Assembly (NCBI RefSeq): GCF_021502725.1
Contig: NZ_JAKFFS010000001.1
Location: 1,922,001-1,986,000 of the forward strand
Direction of reading: 5' to 3'
DNA from: Dyadobacter sp. CY345
GTDB lineage: Bacteria; Bacteroidota; Bacteroidia; Cytophagales; Spirosomataceae
Length of the DNA stretch: 64,000 nt
Part shown: positions 7,858 to 17,128 of the stretch, piece by piece
Numbering within the stretch: the first letter of the stretch is position 1
Layout of the letters: each line of letters opens with the position of its first letter
Program-made: the position numbers and the translations under genes
The notes under the pieces: generated by a model
Told to the model about the DNA's origin: nothing
The model's input: the letters and a program-made list of their open reading frames with translations, nothing else
Database searches by the model: none

Positions 7858-10800
7858 TTACTGAACCCGGACTAACTGAACGCCAAGAACAGGACGACCG
7901 TCAGCTGTAATCCCCTGAATCACTACGCGAAGTGTTTTTACTACGTCAGACAGCGGAAAGCGCAGCTGGCTGTTTCCCTGATTATCAGTCAGTATCATTG
8001 GTTTCCAATATAGCACATCCCGTTGATCAACGGGGCCAGAAATAGTGCTGGCGGTTGTCTCGGGATCGTAACGTGGTACATAAAATTCACGCTGGACTGA
8101 CGGATAACCGATGAATTGAATCGGACTCAAACCTTCATCCGGTTTTTTACCTGCCTGCATAGATCGGGCACTTTTTGAGTAAAATGCAATCACACCGTTA
8201 CCTCCCCTAGCTCCATACATGCCCGCCGTGGCTGCATTTTTAAGCACTTCAATACGTTCGATGTCGCTCGGATTGAAGTTCATCAAAACGGTTCCGTCAG
8301 GATCCTGAATGGGCACGCCGTCCATAAGAAATAGCGGTTGCGTACCACTTTTATAACTACTTATGCCCCGAATAGATACCTGATATCCGGGAGGCGATGG
8401 CGGGCCATTTGGTGTTGGAGTCCTTCGTACTACTGTCACGCCTGCAAATCGCCCTTGAATCATTTCATATAAATTTGGATAATTTGGCGATTTTTCATTG
8501 AACGTGATCACTGCATCAGCATCATTGTGCAGACTCCGCATTCGAATATCATCAGGCCTTTCATTGTATTTTTGTGCTCGAACAGTAACTTCATTTAGCA
8601 ATTCAGCGGATTTATCGCGGTAAAGCTCGGTGTTGGCCTCTTGCCGGATCCGGGCGGCTTCCAGTTGAGCGTCCAGCATTGGCAATTTTGGTGTAGCAGT
8701 CATTTTAACGAAATCCCATAGTTTTCCAGGCCCTTCCAGAAACAGTGAGGCTTCTGTGGCAGACATCTTTTTTGCATTAGGCCCCGTGATTTGAACCATT
8801 AATTTTACTGTATCAACGATAGCCAACCCCGCCATTCGAAAGCGTCCTTGTCCATCAGCATCTGCCGATTTTATGAACGATTGCCGGGACTCCGTCGAGG
8901 CCACAATAATCTGCGCGCCGGGTATGGGTTGATTTTTTGCATTTAAAATGCGGCCGCTCAGCGATACCCCACCGAGTGAATCCGTTGCCGGCGTTCCACT
9001 AACCCGTCGCCATCCCTGCGTCAGCAATAGATCATCCAGCGCTTTACGCGTCTCTGCGGAGTGTTTCATGACATATTGGTTAGGGTTTTCAACATGTCCC
9101 CGCAGTTCTCCCGTTAACAACAAGTGGGCAAGCAAAGTGGCGTCAGCCGTGTCTTCAGGCACTTTGCTAACATCTGTGATCGACGCTGATAAAGCTGCTG
9201 ACACAGGAGATCCGTTATCTTTCAGATTGACACTAAGGATCACTTGTTCACGGGGCTGATATGTGGTTTTGTTCATTTTCAATGTCAACCGGACCGGCGG
9301 AATAAACTCCGGTACAAAAAATAATCGCTCACCTTGTGGCTTAGCTGTGGCATCGTAAAGAGTGACTTGGGAAAGACCGGGTAACCAGCCAACCATTGGC
9401 AAGTTTATCTTCGCAACCCCATTTTGCAGGACAATCTTTCGCTGGTCAACTATCACTCCGCGTTGCTGAATGAGAATGTAGACGGGGTCAGTAGCGGCCC
9501 GGTTAGAACTCATGATCGTCAATGCCAGGCGGGTTGTATCGCTGATCGCATCTGCTGCCAGCAATAGTCCTTCGTTTTCGGGTTTAGGCAAAGGCACGTG
9601 TTGGCGTTGGTTGTTATAAGTGACATCTGCGTAATATGTCCGCTTCGCCTTCGGCTCCATTGATACACTGGTCATTCCCTGGGAATTGGTTTTAAAACGA
9701 ACCACCTCAACGCCCAAATCATCAACAATACGTCCTTCAATAGGCAAGCCCCGACCATTAGGCTGTACAATTTTTACGCCCAGACGCGCTGGCATTCCTG
9801 AAATCCAGCGACCGCCTTCCGGCAAAACCTGAACGTCTGGTTGCTGAACAACAGAATCAACTGAAATTGGCAGGTCTTTTCGCACCAAATTGTAGATCGC
9901 CACAGATCGCTCGAAAGCGGGACGTCGCTGGAATTTATCTTCATCGGTATAGGCGCGTAATCGATACATTCCTGTCATGAGGGTATCAGACAGACGAAAA
10001 TTTCCCCGGCCATGTCCGTCTGCAATACTTACCCACTGGTGTTGAACCAATTTTCCAGTTGAAGTAAGTAGGTCAACCTGCATAGCTGTTTTGCCACCGA
10101 TCTGCTGGTGACTGGTAGCGTCGAGCAAATAAGTGCTCATCCAGAGCCGGTCCCCAGTGGCATAAAAAGGTTTATCAATGTGCACAAACAATGTAGGCGC
10201 CAATAACTTAAATCGCTCGTTGAATGCAGAATTGAGACTTCCCAGGCATGAGTCAGTTGGCGCAAAATTTCCCTGTATGGCCAATACACCGATAGAAGAT
10301 GACTCCGTTTCACCCCCTTCGGGTATCCAGTCGCCGGGCAACATGGTCGATAGTCTGTCATCACCCATTGAGCCTTCCGCTTCCATACCTTCGGGCATCG
10401 TTATGATTCCATCGACAGTCATTTGCATTTGCCCGGCGGGTAGTTTCATTTCGGTAAAAGCGTAGCGGGCATCTGGATAGGGCGAAAAACCCGATGTTGC
10501 TTTGGTATAAAATACGATTAGTTTCGTGGCTGAAACCAGTTTGCGTTCGTTCGGTAACAGACCGGGTTGAATCAACTTAGAAACCTGAATTGGAACCAAA
10601 CGTTTGTATTCGCTTATTGCAGCGGCAAGCGTAATGACCCGGCGTTCCATGGAGAATGCCTTGGTAACATCTTCCTGATAAACCAGAAATCCGGCCTGCT
10701 CGAAAGTGCCTTCTATCAGGCTGGCCATTAAATGGCGCGTAGATCCTCTGTAGGCAGTCAGCCGGTTGCGCCGGAATCGGTCAGCCTGTCGTTCGTTTTC

Positions 10801-11424
10801 GGGTTTGAGTTCTTCGAACCGTGCAGTTCCTGCAAAATAAACCTTCCCCGATGGAGTCGCATCGTAGTGTTTTAAATCATAGATTAACCTATAACCAAGC
10901 GCCCGGTTATCAATAATTAAAGGCTCGTTCACCTTCGCATACAGATGACCTTTGTCTTCTTTAAAGTTAAGAACTTCGGGATTCACGAGCAGGCACTGTC
11001 CGCCAAACGGTTCGCCAAAAAGTTGCTTTTTAAACTGGCGTAAATGTTTTTCTGACCGTTTAGAATTGCCTCGTACTGTTACGGCATCCAGCATTTGTTC
11101 GCTAACTTGCAAACGGAAATCGGCTTTTTGGGAAGACGCATTTTCAAATCGGATTTTTTGAGTAGCGGGCTGATATCCAACAAATGAAGCAGCTATCTCG
11201 ACCGTACCAAATTGCACACCTGTCAACTTATAGTATCCGTTTTCGTCGGTTATTGCACCTTGCGTTGATCCATTTACATAAACGTGCGCGAAAGGCATGG
11301 GTTTTCCAGTCGCCGCATCGGTGACCTTTCCGGTAAGTATAGCGGTCACCTGTCCATAAGACAGCAATGTTGACCCCAGAAAAAGAAGAACAATAACACA
11401 GCAAATTGAGAACCGGTAACGCAT
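7858..11424 (-). CDS. Large secreted protein with CarboxypepD_reg, MG2-like and TonB-plug domains
   Basis: A 1188-residue secreted protein. Residues 1-25 are a signal peptide. Residues 30-120 are a CarboxypepD_reg-like domain (GKVTDAATGKPMPFAHVYV). Around residue 410 a macroglobulin-MG2-like stretch begins (FVHIDKPFYATGDRLWMSTY). Near residues 990-1090 there is a TonB receptor plug (YQVSIRGISS, PLFLMDGVPI, IERIEVLKNA, YGARGGNGVI). No C-terminal beta-barrel follows, so it cannot be a complete transporter. Related proteins are frequent in Bacteroidota and of unclear role. The ATG at 11424 is chosen over a TTG at 11505 because the signal peptide starts there. Confidence 0.85.
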   Translation of the reverse strand: MRYRFSICCVIVLLFLGSTLLSYGQVTAILTGKVTDAATGKPMPFAHVYVNGSTQGAITDENGYYKLTGVQFGTVEIAASFVGYQPATQKIRFENASSQKADFRLQVSEQMLDAVTVRGNSKRSEKHLRQFKKQLFGEPFGGQCLLVNPEVLNFKEDKGHLYAKVNEPLIIDNRALGYRLIYDLKHYDATPSGKVYFAGTARFEELKPENERQADRFRRNRLTAYRGSTRHLMASLIEGTFEQAGFLVYQEDVTKAFSMERRVITLAAAISEYKRLVPIQVSKLIQPGLLPNERKLVSATKLIVFYTKATSGFSPYPDARYAFTEMKLPAGQMQMTVDGIITMPEGMEAEGSMGDDRLSTMLPGDWIPEGGETESSSIGVLAIQGNFAPTDSCLGSLNSAFNERFKLLAPTLFVHIDKPFYATGDRLWMSTYLLDATSHQQIGGKTAMQVDLLTSTGKLVQHQWVSIADGHGRGNFRLSDTLMTGMYRLRAYTDEDKFQRRPAFERSVAIYNLVRKDLPISVDSVVQQPDVQVLPEGGRWISGMPARLGVKIVQPNGRGLPIEGRIVDDLGVEVVRFKTNSQGMTSVSMEPKAKRTYYADVTYNNQRQHVPLPKPENEGLLLAADAISDTTRLALTIMSSNRAATDPVYILIQQRGVIVDQRKIVLQNGVAKINLPMVGWLPGLSQVTLYDATAKPQGERLFFVPEFIPPVRLTLKMNKTTYQPREQVILSVNLKDNGSPVSAALSASITDVSKVPEDTADATLLAHLLLTGELRGHVENPNQYVMKHSAETRKALDDLLLTQGWRRVSGTPATDSLGGVSLSGRILNAKNQPIPGAQIIVASTESRQSFIKSADADGQGRFRMAGLAIVDTVKLMVQITGPNAKKMSATEASLFLEGPGKLWDFVKMTATPKLPMLDAQLEAARIRQEANTELYRDKSAELLNEVTVRAQKYNERPDDIRMRSLHNDADAVITFNEKSPNYPNLYEMIQGRFAGVTVVRRTPTPNGPPSPPGYQVSIRGISSYKSGTQPLFLMDGVPIQDPDGTVLMNFNPSDIERIEVLKNAATAGMYGARGGNGVIAFYSKSARSMQAGKKPDEGLSPIQFIGYPSVQREFYVPRYDPETTASTISGPVDQRDVLYWKPMILTDNQGNSQLRFPLSDVVKTLRVVIQGITADGRPVLGVQLVRVQ

Positions 11425-11736
11425 AGTTGACAAATAGCAATACGTCGATGATACCTTTAACTCGTAGATTCTGACGTCTAACGACTTCCTATTTTTTCTT
11501 TCCAAAACCTTTCCAAATTACCATTAATTGGTTTAAGAAAAATACACTCAAAGTAACTGGCAGTTATAAATCAAATAATAATAACGCAAAGTGTTTTCTA
11601 TGACGCATAGTCATGGGATTGCCCTCTAAAAAGAACTAATATTATGTAATTATACTTGTAGGAATCTTTAAAAACGCGTGAATTCTGAAAACTTGCAAGT
11701 CATTGCTGATACATTTGGACATAATAAGGCAACTTC

Positions 11737-11883
11737 CTATAATCCACCCCGACTAATTAAAAGCAATAAGTTTATCCGAGCTTCGGGCTGATCTGCCATG
11801 CAGCCTCGCGTTAGCGCATGTCCGCCACATTGCGCAACCAATTCTAAAATATCAAGTGCCTTAATAATTACCTGTCCTATACT
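11737..11883 (-). pseudogene. Remnant of an IclR-type regulator N-terminus
   Basis: On the minus strand an open stretch of 48 codons ends in TAG at 11737. Its first half reads GQVIIKALDILELVAQ, the characteristic start of IclR helix-turn-helix regulators, which usually continue into a recognition helix. Here it continues into unrelated sequence and stops, and the start is preceded by in-frame stops. It looks like a decayed fragment left in the 600-base gap between the plug protein and the YdeI-like gene. Only 15 or so residues support the call, so it is tentative. Confidence 0.35.
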
Positions 11884-12082
11884 TTATCATGATGAGAGGA
11901 AATTTTATAAATTAAGTAAACTAAACAATCCTCTCTAAGATTTTGCAAACAAACGCTTACTCTGTATTTTCAAATATTAATTTGACATATTCAACTGGTT
12001 TTTAGTTTATTCAAACATATTAAATGAGCTTAATTTGGTGTATATATCAACATTGTTTTTGTAGAAATAAAAGCGCGCTATA

Positions 12083-12562
12083 ATGAATGTATTCGCCGAT
12101 GAACAAGTTATTGGACAATTGGAAAAACGAAAAGGAGGATATTTTTATCTCATCGTTCCGGCTGACGCTGTCGATAAATTAAAAAACAAACGCTTAACCC
12201 GTCTGCTATGTACCGTAGACAAGAAACTAACCTTTCAATGTGGCTTGAATCACCTTGGAGACGGTAATTTCTTTGTTATATTAAGTAGTAAAAATGTTAA
12301 AGCGCTTAATAAAGTTGCGGGGGATACGGTCTATTTCGAATTAACCGAAGACCCTGACCCACTGGGCGTTCCTATGCCGGAAGTACTGGCAGCCTTAATC
12401 GAGCAGGATGAAGTTTTAAAATCATCATTTGAAAAAATGAGCCTCGGAAAAAAGCGTAGTATAATACATGCAATCACGCGCATCAAAGACGTGGACAAGC
12501 AAGTGAGCAATGCAGTCAAACTCATTAACGGCGGTTTGCAGCTAAGAAGAAAAAAGGAATGA
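12083..12562 (+). CDS. YdeI/OmpD-associated family protein with DUF1905-type N-terminus
   Basis: A 159-residue cytoplasmic protein. Residues 5-95 resemble DUF1905 (beta-barrel-like, containing KRKGGYFYLIVPADAV and the VGDTV-like VAGDTVYFEL). Residues 100-159 match the YdeI/OmpD-associated helical tail: VPMPEVLAALIEQDE, then FEKMSLGKKRSIIHAITRIK. Members are linked to bacteriocin protection in some literature, but the molecular role is not established. The stop overlaps the ATG of a small downstream frame (ATGA at 12559), suggesting coupling to that frame. ATG start, no clear Shine-Dalgarno. Confidence 0.85.
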   Translation: MNVFADEQVIGQLEKRKGGYFYLIVPADAVDKLKNKRLTRLLCTVDKKLTFQCGLNHLGDGNFFVILSSKNVKALNKVAGDTVYFELTEDPDPLGVPMPEVLAALIEQDEVLKSSFEKMSLGKKRSIIHAITRIKDVDKQVSNAVKLINGGLQLRRKKE

Positions 12563-12831
12563 TAATATCAGTGATTAAAAAATTACTCGGACAAAAACGA
12601 GAAACAGGAGCAATAATCTTTTTTTACACTTTGGGTCAGGAGGAGTTACCTTCGCATTCAGAATTTCTCGATTGGGTTAGCTTCATACATTCTCCGATAA
12701 TCACTGCTGCTAACAGCACACCATGTTTTTAACTGCGCCAACTAGAAGATACCAACAAAGGGCAGATGTTTTATGATTTAGGATTCGATGACTGGACCTT
12801 TGAAATCAACGATTCTACTGGCTCGTGTTAA
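12559..12831 (+). pseudogene. Possible decayed small gene split by an in-frame TAA
   Basis: Starting from an ATGA overlap with the YdeI-like stop, a frame runs 57 codons to a TAA at 12730-12732, then continues in the same frame for 32 codons to another TAA at 12829-12831. The second part contains FYDLGFDDWTFEI, which reads like coding sequence. Either the gene is only the 57-residue first part, or a 90-residue gene has acquired a nonsense mutation. I do not recognise the product. A strong hairpin follows at 12859. Confidence 0.35.
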
Positions 12832-12858
12832 TTTCCATGCTCATCTGGATTTAGAATA

Positions 12859-12887
12859 ACCCAACGCCCCAATTCGAGGCGTTGGGT
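12859..12887. terminator. Hairpin between convergent genes, likely bidirectional terminator
   Basis: ACCCAACGCC (12859-12868) and GGCGTTGGGT (12878-12887) pair perfectly over 10 bp with a 9-base loop. It lies between the end of the YdeI-like unit on the plus strand and the end of the DJ-1/PfpI gene on the minus strand. T-rich sequence follows only weakly, on the minus-strand side. Confidence 0.5.
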
Positions 12888-12955
12888 GGCAATCATCTCT
12901 AAAAATGACTGGCTAAAAGGTAATAATCAAAAAAATAGTATATTTCGTCAACCCC

Positions 12956-13525
12956 TTATTTTTCTACAAGTTCCGCTTTGTTGAGAGAGGCAAATACTTC
13001 GCGGTAGAAATCCGGGTGAGATTGCCAGGTCTGTCCGGTAATTATATTTTGGTCGCGGACGGCTTGCTCCGTACAATAAGTGCCGCCACCCATTTCAATT
13101 TCAGCACGCACATGTTCGTAAGCGGTTAGTTTTCTGTTATTAGCCAATCCGGCCGTAACCAGAATCTGGATGCCGTGGCAGATAGCAAAAATCCATTTAT
13201 CCTGCCGGTCAAACTCACGCACTACTTCTAAAAGAGGGGCGTGGTTACGCAGGTATTCCGGAGCGCGGCCTCCCAAAAGCAGAATGGCGTCATAGTCATC
13301 TACGACTGCCTCTTCAATCGTCAAATCAGAATCCAGGCAATAGCCGGGTCTCTCCACATAAGTATCCCAACCAGGTTCGAAATCGTGCATCACAAGGTTA
13401 AGGCGGCGTTTACTGGGAGCGGCAATCACGGCAATATCGCCCTCTTCCTGAAAGCGGTGAACGGCGTAAAGAGTTTCGTAACTTTCACCACCATCTCCGG
13501 TGACGATTAAGATTTTGCGATTCAT
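12956..13525 (-). CDS. DJ-1/PfpI family protein
   Basis: A 189-residue class I glutamine-amidotransferase-like protein. The nucleophile elbow is AICHGIQ with Cys116. The GGRAPEYLR segment near residue 85 and the GGESYETL segment near residue 12 are typical of the PfpI branch, in which the acidic residue next to the elbow is present. Members are reported as proteases, glyoxalases or deglycases acting on methylglyoxal-type damage; which applies here cannot be told from sequence. Single gene on the minus strand. Confidence 0.9.
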   Translation of the reverse strand: MNRKILIVTGDGGESYETLYAVHRFQEEGDIAVIAAPSKRRLNLVMHDFEPGWDTYVERPGYCLDSDLTIEEAVVDDYDAILLLGGRAPEYLRNHAPLLEVVREFDRQDKWIFAICHGIQILVTAGLANNRKLTAYEHVRAEIEMGGGTYCTEQAVRDQNIITGQTWQSHPDFYREVFASLNKAELVEK

Positions 13526-14096
13526 GGTGTAAAGAATTATGGAATGTAGTTATACAAAAACGATTATAAGCTAAAAGTCGGAACAAGACTCGTCCTACCT
13601 GCTAAGTTTGGTTTGCTTTTTGACAAAAAAGGACTGACAAAAGAATTTAATAGGTAAACGAGACTTATGAGGGCACAAAATTACCAGATTTACCAGCAAG
13701 AAGATAGCAAGCATTACACCGATTATAGTGGTCACTTTTAGATTCCTTGTCTACAAACAAGAAGATAATTTCTTCCGCCTCTCGAAACAATAGGTGGATG
13801 ATTTGTAAAACTCGCATCGTTAACTAACTCGTATCCCTAAAATAACACGAATCTTAGCTATTTTGATCGTTGTTTGCTTCCCCAATGATTAAGCTTAATA
13901 AATATTATTCACACGGGGAGAGCTACTATAAGGATGTTAGGTTGAAATTTAACCTTAACAGCTGTTCGAATGTTAACGAACTGTTGGTGAAATATTACGA
14001 CTGTATAAGCGTAGCGTTAGAAATTGTAATAAAATAATTATTTCTGCTACAATTACCCATTAACTTGTTCTTTTGTTTTTTACTGTAAAACCGATA
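13526..14096. other. Intergenic stretch, AT-rich
   Basis: About 570 bases between divergent genes. I find only very short open frames (for example 24 codons from the ATG near 13666), no hairpin terminator and no recognisable remnant. It must contain both divergent promoters, but no TAnnTTTG box stands out. Confidence 0.5.
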
Positions 14097-14672
14097 ATGA
14101 TACAGCAATTACATAACCATATCAGTAAAACCTGTCCGATTCAACCGGCTACGGTCAGTTTGATTGAGCCATTTTTTGAACATAAAGTATATAAAAAGAA
14201 AGAGCTGTTATTATCCGAAGGCCAGCGGTGCTTTGAAAAGTTTTTTATTTCCAAGGGCTGTGTTCAATTATGTTATCTTAAACAAAATGGTACCGAGCAA
14301 ACCATTGATTTTGCAATAGAGAACTGGTGGATATCGGATTTTATGGCATTTTCTGCTGGTGGCATTGCGCAATTTTCTATTCGTGCAACAGAGAATACCG
14401 ATGTGTTATGTATAAGTGCTGACAAACAATTTCAACTTCTTAGCGAAGTCCCGGAAATGGAAGCGTATTTTCATTTAGTGTTCCAGCGCGCATACGCAGC
14501 GTCCCAGATGAGAATAAGATACTTATACGAATTTTCGAAAGAAGAATTATACCTGCATTTTCTCGAAAGATTTCCCGCATTTACTCAGCGGGTTCCTCAA
14601 TACCTTCTTGCCTCCTTTTTAGGGTTTACGCCTGAATACCTCAGCGAATTGAGAAAAAAATTTCTTTCTTAA
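14097..14672 (+). CDS. Crp/Fnr family transcriptional regulator
   Basis: A 191-residue regulator of the short Bacteroidota Crp/Fnr type. The N-terminal cyclic-nucleotide-binding-like fold runs to about residue 115 (KKKELLLSEGQRCFEKFFIS is the characteristic beginning), followed by a dimer helix and a compact C-terminal domain ending LGFTPEYLSELRKKF, which is the recognition helix. The ligand pocket lacks the arginine pattern needed for cAMP, so the effector is unknown. I begin at the ATG at 14097 instead of the TTG at 14073. It stands by itself; regulation targets cannot be told. Confidence 0.85.
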   Translation: MIQQLHNHISKTCPIQPATVSLIEPFFEHKVYKKKELLLSEGQRCFEKFFISKGCVQLCYLKQNGTEQTIDFAIENWWISDFMAFSAGGIAQFSIRATENTDVLCISADKQFQLLSEVPEMEAYFHLVFQRAYAASQMRIRYLYEFSKEELYLHFLERFPAFTQRVPQYLLASFLGFTPEYLSELRKKFLS

Positions 14673-14739
14673 ACCAGTTTGAAAGCGTCGAGGACTATTG
14701 CCGATAACTGGATAGATGACTTTTCATTCAAGACTGAAT

Positions 14740-15645
14740 CTAGTTTAAAGATTGCCTGAATGCGCGGGGTGAAATATTCGTATACCGCTTAAATAATTTA
14801 TTAAAAGATTGAGGATGTTCAAAGCCCATTTGGTATGCGACTTCTGCAATTGATAGTCTGGTAGCGGCAAGCACAACTTTGGCCATTTCAATTAATTTCG
14901 CATGGATATGTTGCTGAGTATTTTGACCTGTCAACGATTTTAGCATATCGGTCAGATATCTTGGCGAAACCCGGAGGTAATCAGCCACTTCTTGGACAGT
15001 GGGTATCCCGTTCTGATATTCTTCAAAGCGAGATGTCAGGAACTGGTCCATTTGATTTATTAAATCGTTGTTAACGGCTTTTCGGGTTAGAAATTGCCGG
15101 TTATAAAAACGGTTGCTGTGATTTAGCAAAAGCTCAATTTGTGAGACGAGAACATCCTGACTAAAAGCGTCAATATTATTTTCCAGCTCAGCTGTTATGG
15201 ACTCAAACAAGTTGGTTACAATCTTTTTTTCTTTATCTGAAAGAAAAAGCGCTTCATTGACGGCATAGGAAAAGAAGCCATAATGATGGATGTTCTTGCC
15301 CAATTGATAACCGCTGATCAGGTCGGAATGGAAGTATAGGGTAAAACCGTCGTAGCTGCTTTCGTCACCCGACATGGTTACGAGTTGATTTGGCGCCAAA
15401 AAAGCCAGTCCTCCTTCCTCAAAATCATAATAGCCTTGTCCGTATTTTACCTGTCCCCTGAAATCCTTTTTGAAGGATATTTTGTAAAAGTCGATCAGAA
15501 AACTGCGTCCAAAGTGTTCACGACTTATTTTTGTGATGTCGTATTTCACTAATGCCACCAAAGGATGCACAGGTTTAGGCATATCCATCCCGCGCATCAA
15601 CTCAGAAATACTTTTGAAAACTAATGGCTGAGATATGGCTTTCAT
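14740..15645 (-). CDS. AraC family regulator (type B) beside an SDR gene
   Basis: A 301-residue AraC regulator. The N-terminal half has the pattern PVHPLVALVKYD at residues 25-36 and FLIDFYKISFKK; the DNA-binding half starts near residue 200 with VADYLRVSPRYLTDMLK and ends FEHPQSFNKLFKRYTN. It is clearly related to the regulators at 20148 and 48086 and to the fragment at 29109 (shared VNEALFLSDKE and NRFYNRQFLTRK segments). It lies 21 bases downstream of an SDR gene on the same strand and is probably co-transcribed with it, acting as its local regulator. Effector unknown. Confidence 0.88.
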   Translation of the reverse strand: MKAISQPLVFKSISELMRGMDMPKPVHPLVALVKYDITKISREHFGRSFLIDFYKISFKKDFRGQVKYGQGYYDFEEGGLAFLAPNQLVTMSGDESSYDGFTLYFHSDLISGYQLGKNIHHYGFFSYAVNEALFLSDKEKKIVTNLFESITAELENNIDAFSQDVLVSQIELLLNHSNRFYNRQFLTRKAVNNDLINQMDQFLTSRFEEYQNGIPTVQEVADYLRVSPRYLTDMLKSLTGQNTQQHIHAKLIEMAKVVLAATRLSIAEVAYQMGFEHPQSFNKLFKRYTNISPRAFRQSLN

Positions 15646-15666
15646 GTTTTTTGAGCAAAGTTAAAA

Positions 15667-16407
15667 TTAATCCTGCACAGTTGGACGGATCACAATATCT
15701 CCAACATCCACATGGTCTGGCTGGCTTATAGCATAGGCCACCGCACCGGCAATTGCGTCCGGAGTAATCGCAATTTTGGCTGCCTTTTCCTTGATGGCAA
15801 ATCTGGCCGTTTCATCTTTAATATGATCGGATAGTTCTGTATTCACAAAACCAGGCGAAATTCCGGTGACCCGATATTTTCCATTCGATTCCTGCCTTAA
15901 CGCTTCGGTAATTGTTCGTACTGCGTTTTTGGTCCCTGCATATACGCCTTGAAGCGGAACAATTTTAATGCCTGAGGTTGATATAATGTTGATGATATGG
16001 CCAGAGCCTTGCTTTTTAAAAACGGTTAAAGCAGCGGCAATTCCATAAAGTGTCCCTTTAAGATTGACGTCGATCATTTCTTCCCAGTCGTCTATCTGCA
16101 AATCATCTATTCTCGAAAGTGGGCTGATTCCTGCATTATTTATCATCACATCCAGACGTCCATAAGTTTCCGTAGCTAAATTAACCAGCTGCTCCAAATC
16201 CTTGCGTCGTTTGATATCAGTTACCAGACTAATGGCTTCGCCATCTGCTGCTTTGATACGTTCAACAAGCTTATCCAGGCGGTCACCGCGACGTGCCCCT
16301 AATACTACTTTTGCACCAAATCCTGCCAGCATGATCGCTGTGGCTTCTCCAATGCCGCTGCTGGCTCCTGTGATAGCTACTACTTTACCTTTAATGTTAT
16401 TTTCCAT
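15667..16407 (-). CDS. SDR family NAD(P)-dependent oxidoreductase
   Basis: A 246-residue classical short-chain dehydrogenase. The cofactor motif is TGASSGIG (residues 13-20), the NNAG motif is at 90-93, and the catalytic Ser, Tyr156 and Lys160 are in place. Residues ARRGD after the second strand suggest NADP preference. Substrate unknown. Its neighbour downstream is an AraC regulator (gap 21 bases), the same pairing seen four more times in this window. The closest general resemblance is to the clavaldehyde/serine-dehydrogenase-like SDR group. ATG start at 16407. Confidence 0.9.
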   Translation of the reverse strand: MENNIKGKVVAITGASSGIGEATAIMLAGFGAKVVLGARRGDRLDKLVERIKAADGEAISLVTDIKRRKDLEQLVNLATETYGRLDVMINNAGISPLSRIDDLQIDDWEEMIDVNLKGTLYGIAAALTVFKKQGSGHIINIISTSGIKIVPLQGVYAGTKNAVRTITEALRQESNGKYRVTGISPGFVNTELSDHIKDETARFAIKEKAAKIAITPDAIAGAVAYAISQPDHVDVGDIVIRPTVQD

Positions 16408-16428
16408 ACGACAAAGGTCAGTTATAAC

Positions 16429-16467
16429 GGATACAAAAAGTTAGCCTCAAACGTCAATTTTGTATCC
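16429..16467. promoter_or_regulatory. Long-spaced inverted repeat upstream of the SDR gene
   Basis: GGATACAAAA (16429-16438) and TTTTGTATCC (16458-16467) are perfect 10-base inverted repeats separated by 19 bases. The element starts 22 bases upstream of the SDR ATG at 16407. It differs from the direct repeats seen at the other AraC-linked promoters. It may be an operator for a dimeric regulator or could form a cruciform; no T tract follows, so it is not a terminator. Confidence 0.45.
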
Positions 16468-16632
16468 TAAATAGCGGTGGGCGGTTAGTATCAAACAGCA
16501 GCAATTATTTCAATACCGCAAAATTGATTATGATTGAGACCCCTTCTTGTAACGAGAGCACAATTGCTTTCAATTGACATAAATCAATTCTTTTTCTTGA
16601 CTTAACTCAATTTTAAACTGTTTTCATTGATG

Positions 16633-16640
16633 TACCTTTG
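16633..16640 (+). promoter_or_regulatory. -7 box upstream of the SnoaL-like gene
   Basis: TACCTTTG fits TAnnTTTG exactly and ends 26 bases before the ATG at 16667. No good -33 TTTG is visible 19-21 bases upstream. Confidence 0.45.
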
Positions 16641-16666
16641 AACCGTACAAAAACAAGCAATCAAAA

Positions 16667-17041
16667 ATGGAAACATCCGCTAAACTTTTGGAAGATAGCC
16701 TTTTACTTATTTGGAATGAAAGGAATGCAGAGCGCAGATTAGAGGTCATGAAAGAAATTTACGCCCCTGAAATTGCTTTTTATGAATCCAATAACGATGA
16801 GGCGAGTACCGGTTATCAGGCGATAAACGATGTTATTTCGTCCTTGCAAGCTCAATGGCCGTTAGAATTTAATTTTGAGTTGACCGGCCCTGGACAAGTT
16901 AACCACCAGATTCAACACATTGCATGGACGCTGGGTATTCCCGGACAAACACCGGCTGCTTCCGGAATGGACGTGGCACTTATCGAAAATCACAAGATTG
17001 TTTCGCTCTTTCTATTTTTGAATTTGCCGGAAAATCAATAG
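16667..17041 (+). CDS. SnoaL-like / nuclear transport factor 2 family protein
   Basis: A 124-residue single-domain protein of the NTF2-like cone fold. The helix pattern at the start (LLIWNERNAERRLEVMKEIY), the APEIAFYE strand and the later GMDVALIENHKIVSLFLFLN strand pair are typical. Members include polyketide cyclases, dehydratases and many proteins with no activity known; nothing fixes the role here. It is on the same strand as the SDR gene at 17218 with a 176-base gap that holds a separate operator, so it is probably transcribed separately. Confidence 0.8.
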   Translation: METSAKLLEDSLLLIWNERNAERRLEVMKEIYAPEIAFYESNNDEASTGYQAINDVISSLQAQWPLEFNFELTGPGQVNHQIQHIAWTLGIPGQTPAASGMDVALIENHKIVSLFLFLNLPENQ

Positions 17042-17128
17042 GTTGAGTTTGGTAGCCAACAGTTTGATTGAGACATTATATTTTTTTAAATCCGGCTCAT
17101 CGTTTCCGGCGAAATACCGGGATAATGA

